Made by a program: the position numbers and the translations under genes. Shown here one piece after another: positions 47,588 through 55,467 of a stretch of 64,000 bases of DNA. The notes beneath the pieces are model-generated. The model made no database searches. It was not told where the DNA came from and saw only the letters and a program-made list of their open reading frames with translations. Each line of letters opens with the position of its first letter. The first letter of the stretch is position 1. The stretch comes from Streptomyces sp. DH-12 (GTDB lineage Bacteria; Actinomycetota; Actinomycetes; Streptomycetales; Streptomycetaceae). The stretch lies in assembly GCF_002899455.1 (NCBI RefSeq), contig NZ_PPFB01000001.1, positions 3,698,501-3,762,500 of the forward strand, given 5' to 3'.

Positions 47588-47773
47588 CAAGTCCAAGAGT
47601 CCCTTCCCCAAGAACCGCGTCTGGCTTGCTGCCCTGACGACAAAAGCCACGTTACGGGATGAAAGGAACGGCCCTCCAGGCGGCACCCCGGACGCACGCC
47701 ACGGCCTCACCGTACGCCCCGCCGTCTGCCCCCCGCAGCGGCTTCCACACCTTGAAACATTCTGAAACATGGT

Positions 47774-47805
47774 CAGGCCCCCGGGTCTTGGACACCGGGG
47801 GCCTG
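47774..47805. terminator. hairpin upstream of tRNA-Gly
   Basis: CAGGCCCCCGG and CCGGGGGCCTG form an 11-base-pair stem with a 10-base loop, 60 bases before the tRNA. It may end upstream transcription on either strand. Confidence 0.5.
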
Positions 47806-47864
47806 GCATGAGGTACAGTGATCGAGCGTCCGGACCACTCCGACGGAGCGGATCTGGATCTTGC

Positions 47865-47938
47865 GCGGGTGTAGTTTAATGGTAGAACATCAGCTTCCCA
47901 AGCTGAGAGCGCGAGTTCGATTCTCGTCACCCGCTCCA
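47865..47938 (+). tRNA. tRNA-Gly (anticodon CCC)
   Basis: Folds as a tRNA: acceptor GCGGGTG pairs with CACCCGC, D-loop contains AATGGTAGA, anticodon stem TCAGC/GCTGA with loop TTCCCAA (anticodon CCC, reading GGG), T-arm GCGAG-TTCGATT-CTCGT, discriminator T and an encoded CCA end. Confidence 0.95.
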
Positions 47939-47973
47939 CGAAGCAGGCCCAGGTCATCGACCTGGGCCTTCGT
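47939..47973 (+). terminator. tRNA transcript terminator
   Basis: AGGCCCAGGTC-ATC-GACCTGGGCCT, 11 pairs with a 3-base loop, preceded by CGAAG and followed by TCG, immediately after the tRNA 3' end. Confidence 0.75.
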
Positions 47974-47976
47974 GAT

Positions 47977-48093
47977 GTGTATACGTACCTGCTCGACCCC
48001 GCGACGAGGACGTACCGCGAAGGGGACGTGTTCGCCGGCCCCCTGAAGATCACCGCCCCCTTCGCAGCGGAGATCGACCTCGGTCAGGTCTGA
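47977..48093 (+). pseudogene. C-terminal fragment of a Uma2-family nuclease-like protein
   Basis: 38 codons reading VYTYLLDPATRTYREGDVFAG and on to TAPFAAEIDLGQV then a stop. The pattern (Y...LDPATxTYREGDxFxGxLxxxxPFxxEIDLxxL) matches the end of Uma2/DUF820 proteins, which are abundant in Streptomyces. The frame begins directly after the tRNA terminator with no proper start or body, so it is a remnant. Confidence 0.55.
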
Positions 48094-48348
48094 ACCGGTC
48101 GCAGGGCAGTCAGAGGGGCTGCTCAGCCGGCGGTGGTGCGCCCGGCAGACTCCTGCGGACGTGCGAAAGCAACCGAGGATCCCTCGGGCGAGCAGAGCCC
48201 GGAGGCGTAGAACCCACGCGGACGCCGCCGCACCTCCGGTCGGACGGCTTCACCGTGCCGTGCCCACCGTGTGCCCTTCAGAGCGGACACCTACGGTCGG
48301 CAGGAGCATGCGCCGAAGAAGCACACCCTCATCGTTGAGCGTGTATCC

Positions 48349-48430
48349 GCGGGTCGGCGAGAGGGCTATCACCCGAGCGCCGTCGCTTCCCGGGCTGGGA
48401 GCGCGAGTCCGGTCCTCGTCACCCGCTGCA
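48349..48430 (+). pseudogene. decayed tRNA-Gly copy
   Basis: GCGGGTC at the 5' side can still pair with ACCCGC at the 3' side, and the 48 bases at 48384-48431 match the tRNA-Gly 3' half at roughly four positions in five (shared GCTTCCC, GAGCGCGAGT, CTCGTCACCCGCT). The anticodon stem and T-loop pairs are broken (T-loop TCCGGTC), and CCA is GCA. It is most likely a duplicated integration-site copy that has drifted. Confidence 0.6.
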
Positions 48431-48438
48431 TGGGAAAC

Positions 48439-48490
48439 CCCTGGCCCGCAAGGCCCGGGTTTTTTGTCGTCCGGGCCTTGCGGGCCAGGG
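48439..48490. terminator. 20-base-pair perfect hairpin with T-rich loop
   Basis: Arms of 20 bases (inner 19 are CCTGGCCCGCAAGGCCCGG) and their exact complement, loop GTTTTTTGTCGT. It lies nine bases after the tRNA relic, the place where a tRNA terminator would be, though the T-tract is in the loop rather than after the stem. Confidence 0.6.
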
Positions 48491-48770
48491 AGCGAGCCGC
48501 GCGGTTCAACCACGCAGTCGGCCTCCGAACCAGAGCGGAAGACGCGCAGGCCGGGTCGCGACCGCGGAGCGCGGCAACGCTCAAGGCATGCCTTCGGCGG
48601 GGCGCTCAGGCTCCGAGACGGAGGGGGCGTCGCTTGCGAGTACCGGCCGGAGGAGTGGCGTACGCGGGGAGCTCCCGTCCCGCCTGCCGTCGCCCCAGGC
48701 GGAGCCGAGCAGGCGGGGCGGGAGCCGGAGGGGAGTGGTGGGAATCTCCGGCTCGGCAGGCGCGCGCCTC

Positions 48771-49085
48771 TCAACCGGCAGCCTGCGAAGAGACCAGCAG
48801 TGCCCCGAACCCGAGGACGACCGACTGCACGATGCCGGGGATGCGCCATCCCAGGGCGAGGAGGCCACCGCCTGTCAGTACCGCGCCGCCCCCCAGAAGC
48901 CACCATGCCTGCGACGCCGCCCGCGACGCACTCGACGGAACGACGCCGTCGCTCTCGTAGCTGTCGGCCCATCCCGCTATCCCGACGCCGTACACCGACC
49001 AGGCGATGAGCATGAAGTCGATGACGAGCAGCGCCACGCTGACCCCGATCTGCCGGCCGGCTGACGGTCCGTTCGTCCGCCTCAT
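48771..49085 (-). CDS. small hypothetical membrane protein
   Basis: A 104-residue protein with about three membrane helices (GVSVALLVIDFMLIAWSVYGV, WWLLGGGAVLTGGGLLALGW, IVQSVVLGFGALLVSS) and a central polar loop (WADSYESDGVVPSSAS). Start ATG 49085 (MRRTNGPSAGRQ) is preferred over the longer frame. It resembles the Streptomyces DUF6234-type hypotheticals in size and layout, from memory only. It lies in the region after tRNA-Gly and may be accessory. Confidence 0.6.
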   Translation of the reverse strand: MRRTNGPSAGRQIGVSVALLVIDFMLIAWSVYGVGIAGWADSYESDGVVPSSASRAASQAWWLLGGGAVLTGGGLLALGWRIPGIVQSVVLGFGALLVSSQAAG

Positions 49086-49841
49086 GGCCACCGCCGTCCC
49101 GTCCGCAGGTGACGCTCCATCAAGTACATGCGGTGAGCGTGGCCGTCGCAGCGGGCGCCGCACATGAGCACGGGTACTCAGATGCGCCGCTCGCGTCGGG
49201 CAACAGACCGGATCTGCCGCCTGCGCCCCGGTCGTGCCCGGTCAAGCGGGACATCAGGTCAGCACCCTGCTGGATCAGGGCGTGTCTGCGTACACGATCT
49301 TCCGAACCGGTGTCGGCTCGGTACAGGTCCGGACCGCCTCCGGACCGTTCGAAGTCAGCCGGTACTGACCGTCGAAGACGGGGGTCCACGACACCTGAGC
49401 TGGTCGGAGCCGTGGGCTTCTGCGGGACGGATGGGCAACGGGACCGGCGATCAGTGGACCGGCCGCTGACCGCGGTTGCCGGTGTTCGCCGCGTCCGTCG
49501 AGACCCCGCTGACCTGTTCGAGACCCCGTTGACCTGTGCGCTGAACTCGTCGCCGGGCTGCGGCCACCGCTTGATGACCTCTGCCGGAAGTTCCGGGGCC
49601 GGCCACACCTGGATACGGATCTTCTCGGTGGTTCCGGGGCTCTCGTCGGAGTCGATGCGGCGCGGTCGTCGTCGCGCGCGGGGGGTGGCGCTGGTCCGCT
49701 GCGGGCGGCGTCCGGAGGAGAGGACGGGAGGGCCGGACGCGCGGGAGGCCGTCGCCGTGACGGGGCGCGCCCGGGCCCGTGCGGCGGGGAGGGGCCGGGG
49801 CCGGTGCCCCGGGGCCCTCCCGTGCCGGGCCGGGCGTCCGG
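49086..49841. other. long region without a supportable gene
   Basis: 756 bases. On the minus strand 49120-49608, the first residues (VWPAPELPAEVIKRWPQPGD then EFSAQVNG) look protein-like, then decay into Ser/Arg-rich noise, so it may be a gene fragment. Nothing else is recognised. Codon bias is weak throughout. Confidence 0.5.
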
Positions 49842-50345
49842 TCAGCCGTGGTACTTGATGTAGCCGTTGCCGTCCTTGTCGTGCGCCTTCTTGGTGTAGG
49901 CGTGGATGTCGGCCGGCTTGCCGCCCGGCTTGTAGAAGTAGATCGTGTCCTTGTCGTTGTTCCAGAGGAAGTTGCAGTTCTGGCGGTACACGACGTTCTT
50001 GCCGTCGGAGTCGGTGCCCCGGCCTCCGCGCAGGTGGACGTAGTCACCCGGCTCGAGGAAGTGGTTGGCCCTGAAGGTGAAGGTGTTGCCGGCCCGGTCC
50101 TTGACCTTGTAGCCCTTCAGGTTCACCTTCGACTTCTTCGAGTAGTTCTTGATCGTCAGGTACTCGTTCTTCGTGTTCCCGCCGGAGCACTTGTTGGAGT
50201 CCCGCCCGGGGGCGTCGTACTGCACGCCCTTGATCTTGAGCGCCGAGGAGTACTCGGCGGCGTGCGCCGGCACGGCCGCCGTGAGGGCGAGCGCGGCGAC
50301 GGCCGCGGTGGTGGCGGCAGCGGTCACGGTGCGCCGGATGATCAT
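49842..50345 (-). CDS. secreted lamin-tail-domain (LTD) protein
   Basis: A 167-residue exported protein: signal peptide (1-30, ending VPAHA) then an LTD Ig-like beta sandwich (YSSALKIKGVQYDAPGRDSN, NEYLTIKNYSKKSKVNLKGY, FLEPGDYVHLRGGRG, NFLWNNDKDTIYFYKPGGK). LTD domains in bacteria are thought to bind nucleic acids or surface partners; the role here is unknown. It is highly basic and lysine-rich. Single gene. Confidence 0.88.
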   Translation of the reverse strand: MIIRRTVTAAATTAAVAALALTAAVPAHAAEYSSALKIKGVQYDAPGRDSNKCSGGNTKNEYLTIKNYSKKSKVNLKGYKVKDRAGNTFTFRANHFLEPGDYVHLRGGRGTDSDGKNVVYRQNCNFLWNNDKDTIYFYKPGGKPADIHAYTKKAHDKDGNGYIKYHG

Positions 50346-50520
50346 GAGGTTCCCCCCTCAGTGATGCGAATGGAGCATCCGGAGCATACCTAAAGCGTTC
50401 ATACGATGATGTTGACGTGAAGAAGTTGTGACAGTCAGCCACTCCGGCCCACTCCAGGCACGCCTGACTCCCCTTGCGCCCGCCGTTGAGCGGGCATCAG
50501 CGGGCATCGCCGGCAGGCGG

Positions 50521-51162
50521 TCAGTCGCCGCCTCCACCCGCGCCCCCGCCCCCGCCCCCGTGGAACAGGTCCCCCGCTCCGGCCCCGGTCGACGGCTTCG
50601 ACGGCTTCGCCGGGCAGGCCGCCGTGGGGGATGTCATCGTCCAGGCCGTGCCGGTCACCTGGAGGATGGGGAGGGGAGGAGGGCCGGCCTCCTCGGGGGT
50701 GTCCGACGCGCGGGGGACCACGGTGGGGGCCGGTGAGGAGGCGTGGCGGACCGTGCAGGTCAGTTGCAGGAGGGCCTCGCGGGACACCGGCGTGGGGGTG
50801 TCCGGGAGGGTGACCCTGACCGTGACGCCGTCGGTCACCGTCACCGAGGGGGTGCCCGACAGGCGCGGGAGGTCCGTCGTCGCCGACATCGCCCTCTCCT
50901 TCTCGTTCGGGCCCTCGAAGAGGAGGCGGACCACCGAGGTCAGGTCGCCCGCGTCGGCGGCCGGGCGGGGGTACGCCGTCAGCTCGCCGTCAGTCAGGAA
51001 GAAGAGGGGGACGACAGCCGGCGCCGCCGAGGCCGTCGGGGCAGGACCCGGCATGCCGCTCGCCGGGCCGCCCGCCTCGATGACGTCGGACGCCGGGACA
51101 CCGCACCCCGTCAGCGCCGTGAGCCCCGTGAGCGCCGTGACCAATCTCGGTGTGAGCCTCAC
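50521..51162 (-). CDS. GerMN-domain lipoprotein
   Basis: A 213-residue lipoprotein with lipobox ALTGCG (Cys near residue 19), a Pro/Ala linker, then a GerMN/LpqB-type domain (VVPLFFLTDGELTAYPRP, DLTSVVRLLFEGPNEKERAM, VTVRVTLPDTPTPVSREALLQLTCTV) and a Gly-rich tail (GGGGGGAGGGGD). Start: GTG 51162 overlapping the kinase stop (GTGA). Co-translation with an OmpR-type two-component system suggests it modulates the kinase signal, by analogy with LpqB-MtrAB. Confidence 0.85.
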   Translation of the reverse strand: MRLTPRLVTALTGLTALTGCGVPASDVIEAGGPASGMPGPAPTASAAPAVVPLFFLTDGELTAYPRPAADAGDLTSVVRLLFEGPNEKERAMSATTDLPRLSGTPSVTVTDGVTVRVTLPDTPTPVSREALLQLTCTVRHASSPAPTVVPRASDTPEEAGPPPLPILQVTGTAWTMTSPTAACPAKPSKPSTGAGAGDLFHGGGGGGAGGGGD

Positions 51163-52718
51163 TCCGTGCCTCCGTCGTCGTCGCTCAGGCCCAGGGGGAG
51201 TTCGACCGTGAAGACGGCTCCGCCGCCGGGGCGGTTGGCCGCGTGGATGCGGCCGCCGTGGAGGCGGACGTTCTCCGCCGTGATGGCCAGGCCGAGGCCG
51301 CTGCTGTCCCCGTCCCCGCTTCCGTTCCCGCTCCTCGCCCGTGACGTGCTCGCCTTGTAGAAGCGCTCGAAGATGTGCGGCAGCGCCTCCTCCGCGACGC
51401 CCGGGCCGTTGTCGGTCACCTCGAGGACGGCCCGGTCGCCCCGCGCCCCCAGCGTCACCCGGACCGGCGGTTCGCCGTGGCGCAGGGCGTTGCCGACCAG
51501 GTTGGCGGTCACCACGTCGAGCCGGCGCGGGTCGACGCGGGCGCGGAGACCGCCCGGTGCGGGCAGCCGCAGTTCGACCTCCTCCGGCCACCAGCGGGCG
51601 GCGACCGTGCGCCGGACGGACTCGGCGAGGTCGATGTCGTCGCGGTTGAGCCGCGCCGCCCCCGCGTCGAAGCGGGAGATCTCCATCAGGTCGTCGACCA
51701 GCACGCTCAGCCGCTGCGTGCCCTCGCTGACGAGCCGCAGCGCCTCGCCCGTCTCGCCCTCCACCCGCTGGTCCAGTACGTCGGTGACCGCCGTCATCGC
51801 CGCCAGCGGGGTCCGCAGCTCGTGGGAGACGTCCGCCACGAAGCGGCGGCCCCGCGCCTCCAGGCGGCGCAACTCGGCCACTGTCCGCTCCAGTTCGGCG
51901 GCCGTCTCGTTGAAGGAGCGGGACAGCTCGGCCAGTTCGTCGGAGCCGGTGACCTTCAGCCGTACGTCGAGATGGCCCGCGGCCATCCTGCGCGTCGCCC
52001 CGCGCAGGGCCCGTACGGGGCGCAGCACGCCGCTCGCGGCCAGCAGGGCCAGGACGACGGCGAGGCACAGTGCCACCAGGGTGGCCCGTTCGATGCCGCT
52101 GACCATCGCCTCGACGTACCCCTCCTCCGCGGTCTGCGGCACCTCCAGGTACATCACCACCCCGGAGAGCCGCTGCACCATGTAGTCGTCCGTCGTGTAC
52201 GTCACGGGCATGCCGACGAGGAGACGCGGGCTGCCGTCGACGGTCACCCGCTGGAACACCGCCGCGCGCCGCGTCCGCACGGAGCGGAGCATCTCGCGGC
52301 TGGGCCGGGTGAAGCGGGCTGTGGGGGCGTACGCGCGCCGGTCGCCGTAGGTGGCCATGACCCGCCAGCCCGACGACTGGTTCGCGCGGATCACCTGGTC
52401 GGCCGCCCACTGGAGGTCCGACGTGGCGGGGGCGTACGGGACGCTGGGCGCGACGGCGTCGACGCTCGCGCGGAAGCGGTTGATGACGGAGTCCTGGCTC
52501 TGCTGGAGCACTCCCGTGCGCGCCTCCCGGAAGGCGAGGGCGCCGGTGCCCAGGGAGCTGGCCATGGCGACCAGGACGAAGGAGATCAGGAGGCGGGAGC
52601 GCAGGCCGCGGAGGGGGAGCGGGATGCGGGACACCACGGCGCGGAAGAGGCGGCGGGGGCCGGTGAGCGGCGCCGGGTCCGGGGTGCTCCGCGGCTCCGC
52701 GGACGGGTCCCCGTTCAC
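51159..52718 (-). CDS. HAMP-type sensor histidine kinase
   Basis: A 519-residue kinase with the first membrane helix at about 40-60 (LRSRLLISFVLVAMASSLG), an extracytoplasmic domain of about 130 residues, a second helix (LVALCLAVVLALLAASGVL), HAMP, HisKA (DVSHELRTPLAAMTAVTDVL, phospho-His) and HATPase_c (NLVGNALRHG, DNGPGVAEEALPHIFERFY, GLGLAIT). Start is a GTG at 52718 overlapping the regulator stop. It pairs with the regulator at 52715-53407. Confidence 0.94.
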   Translation of the reverse strand: MNGDPSAEPRSTPDPAPLTGPRRLFRAVVSRIPLPLRGLRSRLLISFVLVAMASSLGTGALAFREARTGVLQQSQDSVINRFRASVDAVAPSVPYAPATSDLQWAADQVIRANQSSGWRVMATYGDRRAYAPTARFTRPSREMLRSVRTRRAAVFQRVTVDGSPRLLVGMPVTYTTDDYMVQRLSGVVMYLEVPQTAEEGYVEAMVSGIERATLVALCLAVVLALLAASGVLRPVRALRGATRRMAAGHLDVRLKVTGSDELAELSRSFNETAAELERTVAELRRLEARGRRFVADVSHELRTPLAAMTAVTDVLDQRVEGETGEALRLVSEGTQRLSVLVDDLMEISRFDAGAARLNRDDIDLAESVRRTVAARWWPEEVELRLPAPGGLRARVDPRRLDVVTANLVGNALRHGEPPVRVTLGARGDRAVLEVTDNGPGVAEEALPHIFERFYKASTSRARSGNGSGDGDSSGLGLAITAENVRLHGGRIHAANRPGGGAVFTVELPLGLSDDDGGTE

Positions 52719-53407
52719 GCGCGGCCGGTGCCGAAGCGGTAGCCGAAGCCGCGGACGGTCTGCACGTAGCGCGGGCTCCTGCCCTCGCCGAGCTTGTTGC
52801 GCAGGCGCTTCACGCAGGCGTCCACGAGGCGTATGTCGCCGTGGTAGCCGTGCTCCCAGACCGCTTCCAGCAGTTGCTGGCGGCTGAACACCTGGCCCGG
52901 GGACGCGGACAGGGTGAGCAGCAGGCGCAGTTCGGAGGGGGCGAGGGTGACGGGCTCGCCCCGGTGGGTCACCGCCAGACCGGCGCGGTCGACGACCAGG
53001 TCGCCGTGCGTCTCCGGCCGGGGCCGGACGCCGTCCGGCGGGGACGCGTCCTGCCGGCGCAGGACGGCGCGTATGCGCGCGTCGAGGACCCGCGCCTGCA
53101 CGGGTTTCACGACGTAGTCGTCCGCGCCCGTCTCGAGGCCCAGGACGACATCGATGTCGTCGCCCCGGGCCGTGACCATGATGATCGGCACCTGGTCGCG
53201 CTCCCTGATCCGGCGGCACACGTCCAGGCCGGACATGCCGGGCAGCATCAGGTCGAGCACGACGACGTCCGGCCGGGCGGCGTGGAGCTGTGCCAGCCCC
53301 TCCTCGCCCGTCTCCACCGCGACGACCTCGTGCCCCTGGTGCCGCAGGCCCAGGCGCACGGCCTGCCGCACGGTGGAGTCGTCCTCGACGATCAGGATCC
53401 GTGGCAT
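52715..53407 (-). CDS. OmpR/PhoB-family response regulator
   Basis: A 230-residue regulator: receiver (LIVEDDSTVRQAV, phospho-Asp in VVVLDLMLPGMSG, Lys in DDYVVKPVQ) and a winged-helix DNA-binding domain (LAPSELRLLLTLSASPGQVF, ACVKRLRNKLGE, YVQTVRGFGYRFG). Start ATG 53407 (MPRILIVEDD). First gene of a three-gene, GTGA-linked operon: regulator, kinase, GerMN lipoprotein. Confidence 0.95.
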   Translation of the reverse strand: MPRILIVEDDSTVRQAVRLGLRHQGHEVVAVETGEEGLAQLHAARPDVVVLDLMLPGMSGLDVCRRIRERDQVPIIMVTARGDDIDVVLGLETGADDYVVKPVQARVLDARIRAVLRRQDASPPDGVRPRPETHGDLVVDRAGLAVTHRGEPVTLAPSELRLLLTLSASPGQVFSRQQLLEAVWEHGYHGDIRLVDACVKRLRNKLGEGRSPRYVQTVRGFGYRFGTGRA

Positions 53408-53538
53408 TGCCGCAGTGTAAGCAGGCCGGGTGTCCGGCAGGTCCGGCCGCCCTGAGCCGCCGGACACCCGGCCGCCGTTACCGTTCCGTGACCTCGCGAA
53501 CTCGGGGCGATCAACTGGGATGACCAGATTGACCTGTC

Positions 53539-54429
53539 ATGCGTTCGGTACGAGAGAGGCAATCCGCACCCCCCACCGGCAGCAGTGCGGCCGCTCGCCG
53601 CGCCGGCGGACGGCGGCCGTCCTCCCACCGCCGGGTACGTCCCCGCAGACGGGGCCGCGTCCTGCTGACCGTCGCGCTCGCGGTCGCGCTGCTGGCCGCG
53701 GCGGCGTTCCTGCGGGCGGAACTGCGGGGCGGGGACGGCGTGCGGGGCGTGCCGGACGCACGGCCTCCACAGGCCGCGCCCACGCCCACGCCCCCTTCGT
53801 CCCCCGCCCCCGCGCCCGCGGCGCCCTCCCCCTCCGCGACCAGGACCACGATCGAGGTGCCGGAGCGCGGCAGCGGGATGTTCGTCACCGCGCGGGCCGA
53901 CGGGGACACGGTGGGCGAGGGGCCCCGGCCCCTGCGGTACGTCGTGGAGGTCGAGGACGGACTGGACGTCTCGCCGTCCGATGCGGCCGAGGAGATCGCC
54001 GAGATCCTCGCCGCCCCGCGCGGCTGGACCCACGACCCCGAGAACGCGTTCCGCCTGGTCGGCGCGGGCGCCCCGCACGACCTCTCGATCAAGATCGCGA
54101 CCCCCGCCACGGCGGACGCCCTGTGCTGGAAGGGCATCCGGCAGGACACCGGTGGCGAGTACAACTGCGAGGTGCCGGACGGGGTGGTGGTGAACCTCAG
54201 GCGCTGGGTCGAGGGCTCGCCCACCTTCGACGGACCGATCCACGACTACCGGGCGCTGATCATCAACCACGAGATGGGCCACTTCCTCGGCCACTCCCAC
54301 ATGACCTGCGGGGGCGAGGGACGGCTCGCACCCGTGATGATGCAGCAGATCAAGGGCCTGAAGGGCTGCGTGGCCAACGCCTGGCCGTACGACGAGGACG
54401 GCGACCTCGTCACGGGACCGCCGGCATGA
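53539..54429 (+). CDS. DUF3152 membrane-anchored metallopeptidase-like protein
   Basis: A 296-residue protein with a basic cytoplasmic N-terminus, one membrane anchor (VLLTVALAVALLAAAAFL, about 42-60), a Pro/Ala-rich stalk, and the DUF3152 catalytic-type domain. The zinc-binding motif HEMGHFLGHSH is an HExxHxxGxxH of the metzincin pattern. It also has conserved Cys pairs (ALCWKGIR, NCEVPDG, MTCGGE, KGCVANAW). An extracellular protease role is likely but substrates are unknown. Start ATG 53539. Confidence 0.88.
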   Translation: MRSVRERQSAPPTGSSAAARRAGGRRPSSHRRVRPRRRGRVLLTVALAVALLAAAAFLRAELRGGDGVRGVPDARPPQAAPTPTPPSSPAPAPAAPSPSATRTTIEVPERGSGMFVTARADGDTVGEGPRPLRYVVEVEDGLDVSPSDAAEEIAEILAAPRGWTHDPENAFRLVGAGAPHDLSIKIATPATADALCWKGIRQDTGGEYNCEVPDGVVVNLRRWVEGSPTFDGPIHDYRALIINHEMGHFLGHSHMTCGGEGRLAPVMMQQIKGLKGCVANAWPYDEDGDLVTGPPA

Positions 54430-54743
54430 CGACCGGCCGCATGACGACCTGGACATGGACCCGTCGATCACGACACAGGTGAAGACGGAGGACGGCCGCG
54501 TCGGCGTCCTCCCGTCCCCGCCGTCCGACGGCTGCTCCCCGGCGGACTGCGTCCTCGCCGTCGTCGCCCCCGGCGGCACGGACGTCCGGACACCCTCCCG
54601 CATCCACCGCATGCCCGGTGAAGGCGGCTGCTCGGCCGGCAACGCCCTGCACCCACTGCCGCCGCCGCACTGACGCGGACGCCCGCGTGGGGCTGCCCCG
54701 GCGTGCATGCCGGGGCAGCCCCACGCGGGCGGGTCGAAGCAGG
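54430..54743. other. intergenic region with a strong terminator
   Basis: 314 bases. A 72-codon plus-strand frame (54455-54673, MDPSITTQVKTEDGRVGVLP) has an ATG but no recognised family and is not supported. The end holds the 23-base hairpin listed separately. Confidence 0.5.
54679..54730. terminator. 23-base-pair bidirectional hairpin
   Basis: Perfect inverted repeat of 23 bases per arm (each arm begins CGCCCGCGTGGGG) with a 6-base loop GTGCAT, between the convergent DUF3152 and CsbD genes. Confidence 0.85.
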
Positions 54744-54917
54744 TCAGTGCTTGAACGCGTCCTTCGTCTTCTCCTTGGCCTCGCGGGCGTCGCCCTTGCT
54801 CTTCGTCGCCTGGCCCTCCGCCTCCATGCGCTCGTCCCCGGTGGCGCGTCCCATGGCTTCCTTGGCCTTGCCCTGCGCCTGCTCGGTCTTCGCCTTGGCC
54901 TTCTCACCGGCACTCAC
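54744..54917 (-). CDS. CsbD-family stress protein
   Basis: A 57-residue, Lys/Glu/Ala-rich hydrophilic protein: SAGEKAKAKTEQAQGKAKEA, GRATGDERMEAEGQATKSKG. CsbD proteins belong to the general (sigma-B) stress response. Start: GTG 54917 with GAGGAGG upstream. Divergent from the hydrophobic peptide gene, which is often found beside csbD. Confidence 0.85.
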   Translation of the reverse strand: MSAGEKAKAKTEQAQGKAKEAMGRATGDERMEAEGQATKSKGDAREAKEKTKDAFKH

Positions 54918-54965
54918 GGAACACGCCTCCTCGTAGCGTTCGGGCACTGCGTCGTGAGCCCACGG

Positions 54966-54990
54966 GTGCCCCCACTTTTCCTTCACAAAC
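54966..54990 (-). promoter_or_regulatory. candidate stress-sigma promoter of csbD
   Basis: On the minus strand GTTT, 15 bases, then GGGCAC, close to the Streptomyces SigB-type pattern (GNNT-N14-16-GGGTAC) with a C for T. It would start transcription about 40 bases before the csbD start. Confidence 0.35.
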
Positions 54991-55054
54991 AAGGTGCCGG
55001 CGAGGTGTGCGGCTGCGGGTGGAGGGCAAACGGTGCGGCAGGAGGTCGATAACT

Positions 55055-55225
55055 ATGGTTCCCTTGCTGCTCGTTCTGCTTCTCGCCCTGATCCTGTTCG
55101 GCGCCGGCTTCGCCGTGAAGGTGCTGTGGTGGATCGCCATCGCGGTCCTCGTGGTCTGGCTGCTCGGCTTCGTCATGCGCTCCACCACCGCGGGCGGTGG
55201 CCGCGGTCGCTGGTACCGATGGTGA
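55055..55225 (+). CDS. small hydrophobic protein (DUF5670-like)
   Basis: A 56-residue peptide with two adjacent membrane helices (VPLLLVLLLALILFGAGF and VLWWIAIAVLVVWLLGFVM) and a Gly/Arg tail (GGGRGRWYRW). Start ATG 55055 with GGAGG ten bases upstream. Such peptides are typically stress-induced; here it is divergent from csbD. Confidence 0.8.
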   Translation: MVPLLLVLLLALILFGAGFAVKVLWWIAIAVLVVWLLGFVMRSTTAGGGRGRWYRW

Positions 55226-55256
55226 CGCGCCGCACCACGACACCGCACCACCCCCC

Positions 55257-55288
55257 GGGGGCCCGGTCACCACGGTGACCGGGCCCCC
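55257..55288 (+). terminator. terminator after the hydrophobic peptide gene
   Basis: 14-base-pair perfect stem (GGGGGCCCGGTCAC / GTGACCGGGCCCCC) with 4-base loop, 31 bases after the stop. Confidence 0.75.
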
Positions 55289-55467
55289 GTCCGTGTGGGC
55301 GCCGCGACCCGCCCGCCGTCGCTGTGTCCGCGTACGTCCCCGGACATGTCCGTGATCGGTAACGGACGCATCCCGGGGCGTCCGTCCTCCGTCCTCCCCA
55401 GTGGTTCCCAGCGCTTCTGGGACACGGCGACGAGCGACGGACGACAGCGGGAAAACGGGGGCGGGAC

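Larger units (their letters stand above)
48094..48770. other. gene-poor region with tRNA relic
   Basis: 677 bases between the Uma2 fragment and the small membrane protein gene. It holds the tRNA-Gly relic and a long perfect hairpin (both listed). Open frames here (for example 48161-49009 plus) lack any coding feature and look like GC-rich noise. Confidence 0.6.

Noticed and set aside
49120..49608. 162-codon minus-strand frame
   Set aside because: Only the first residues look protein-like; the rest is Ser/Arg noise. Possibly a gene fragment, not listed as a gene.
54455..54673. 72-codon frame MDPSITTQVKTEDGRVGVLP
   Set aside because: No ribosome-binding site, no family, no conserved features.
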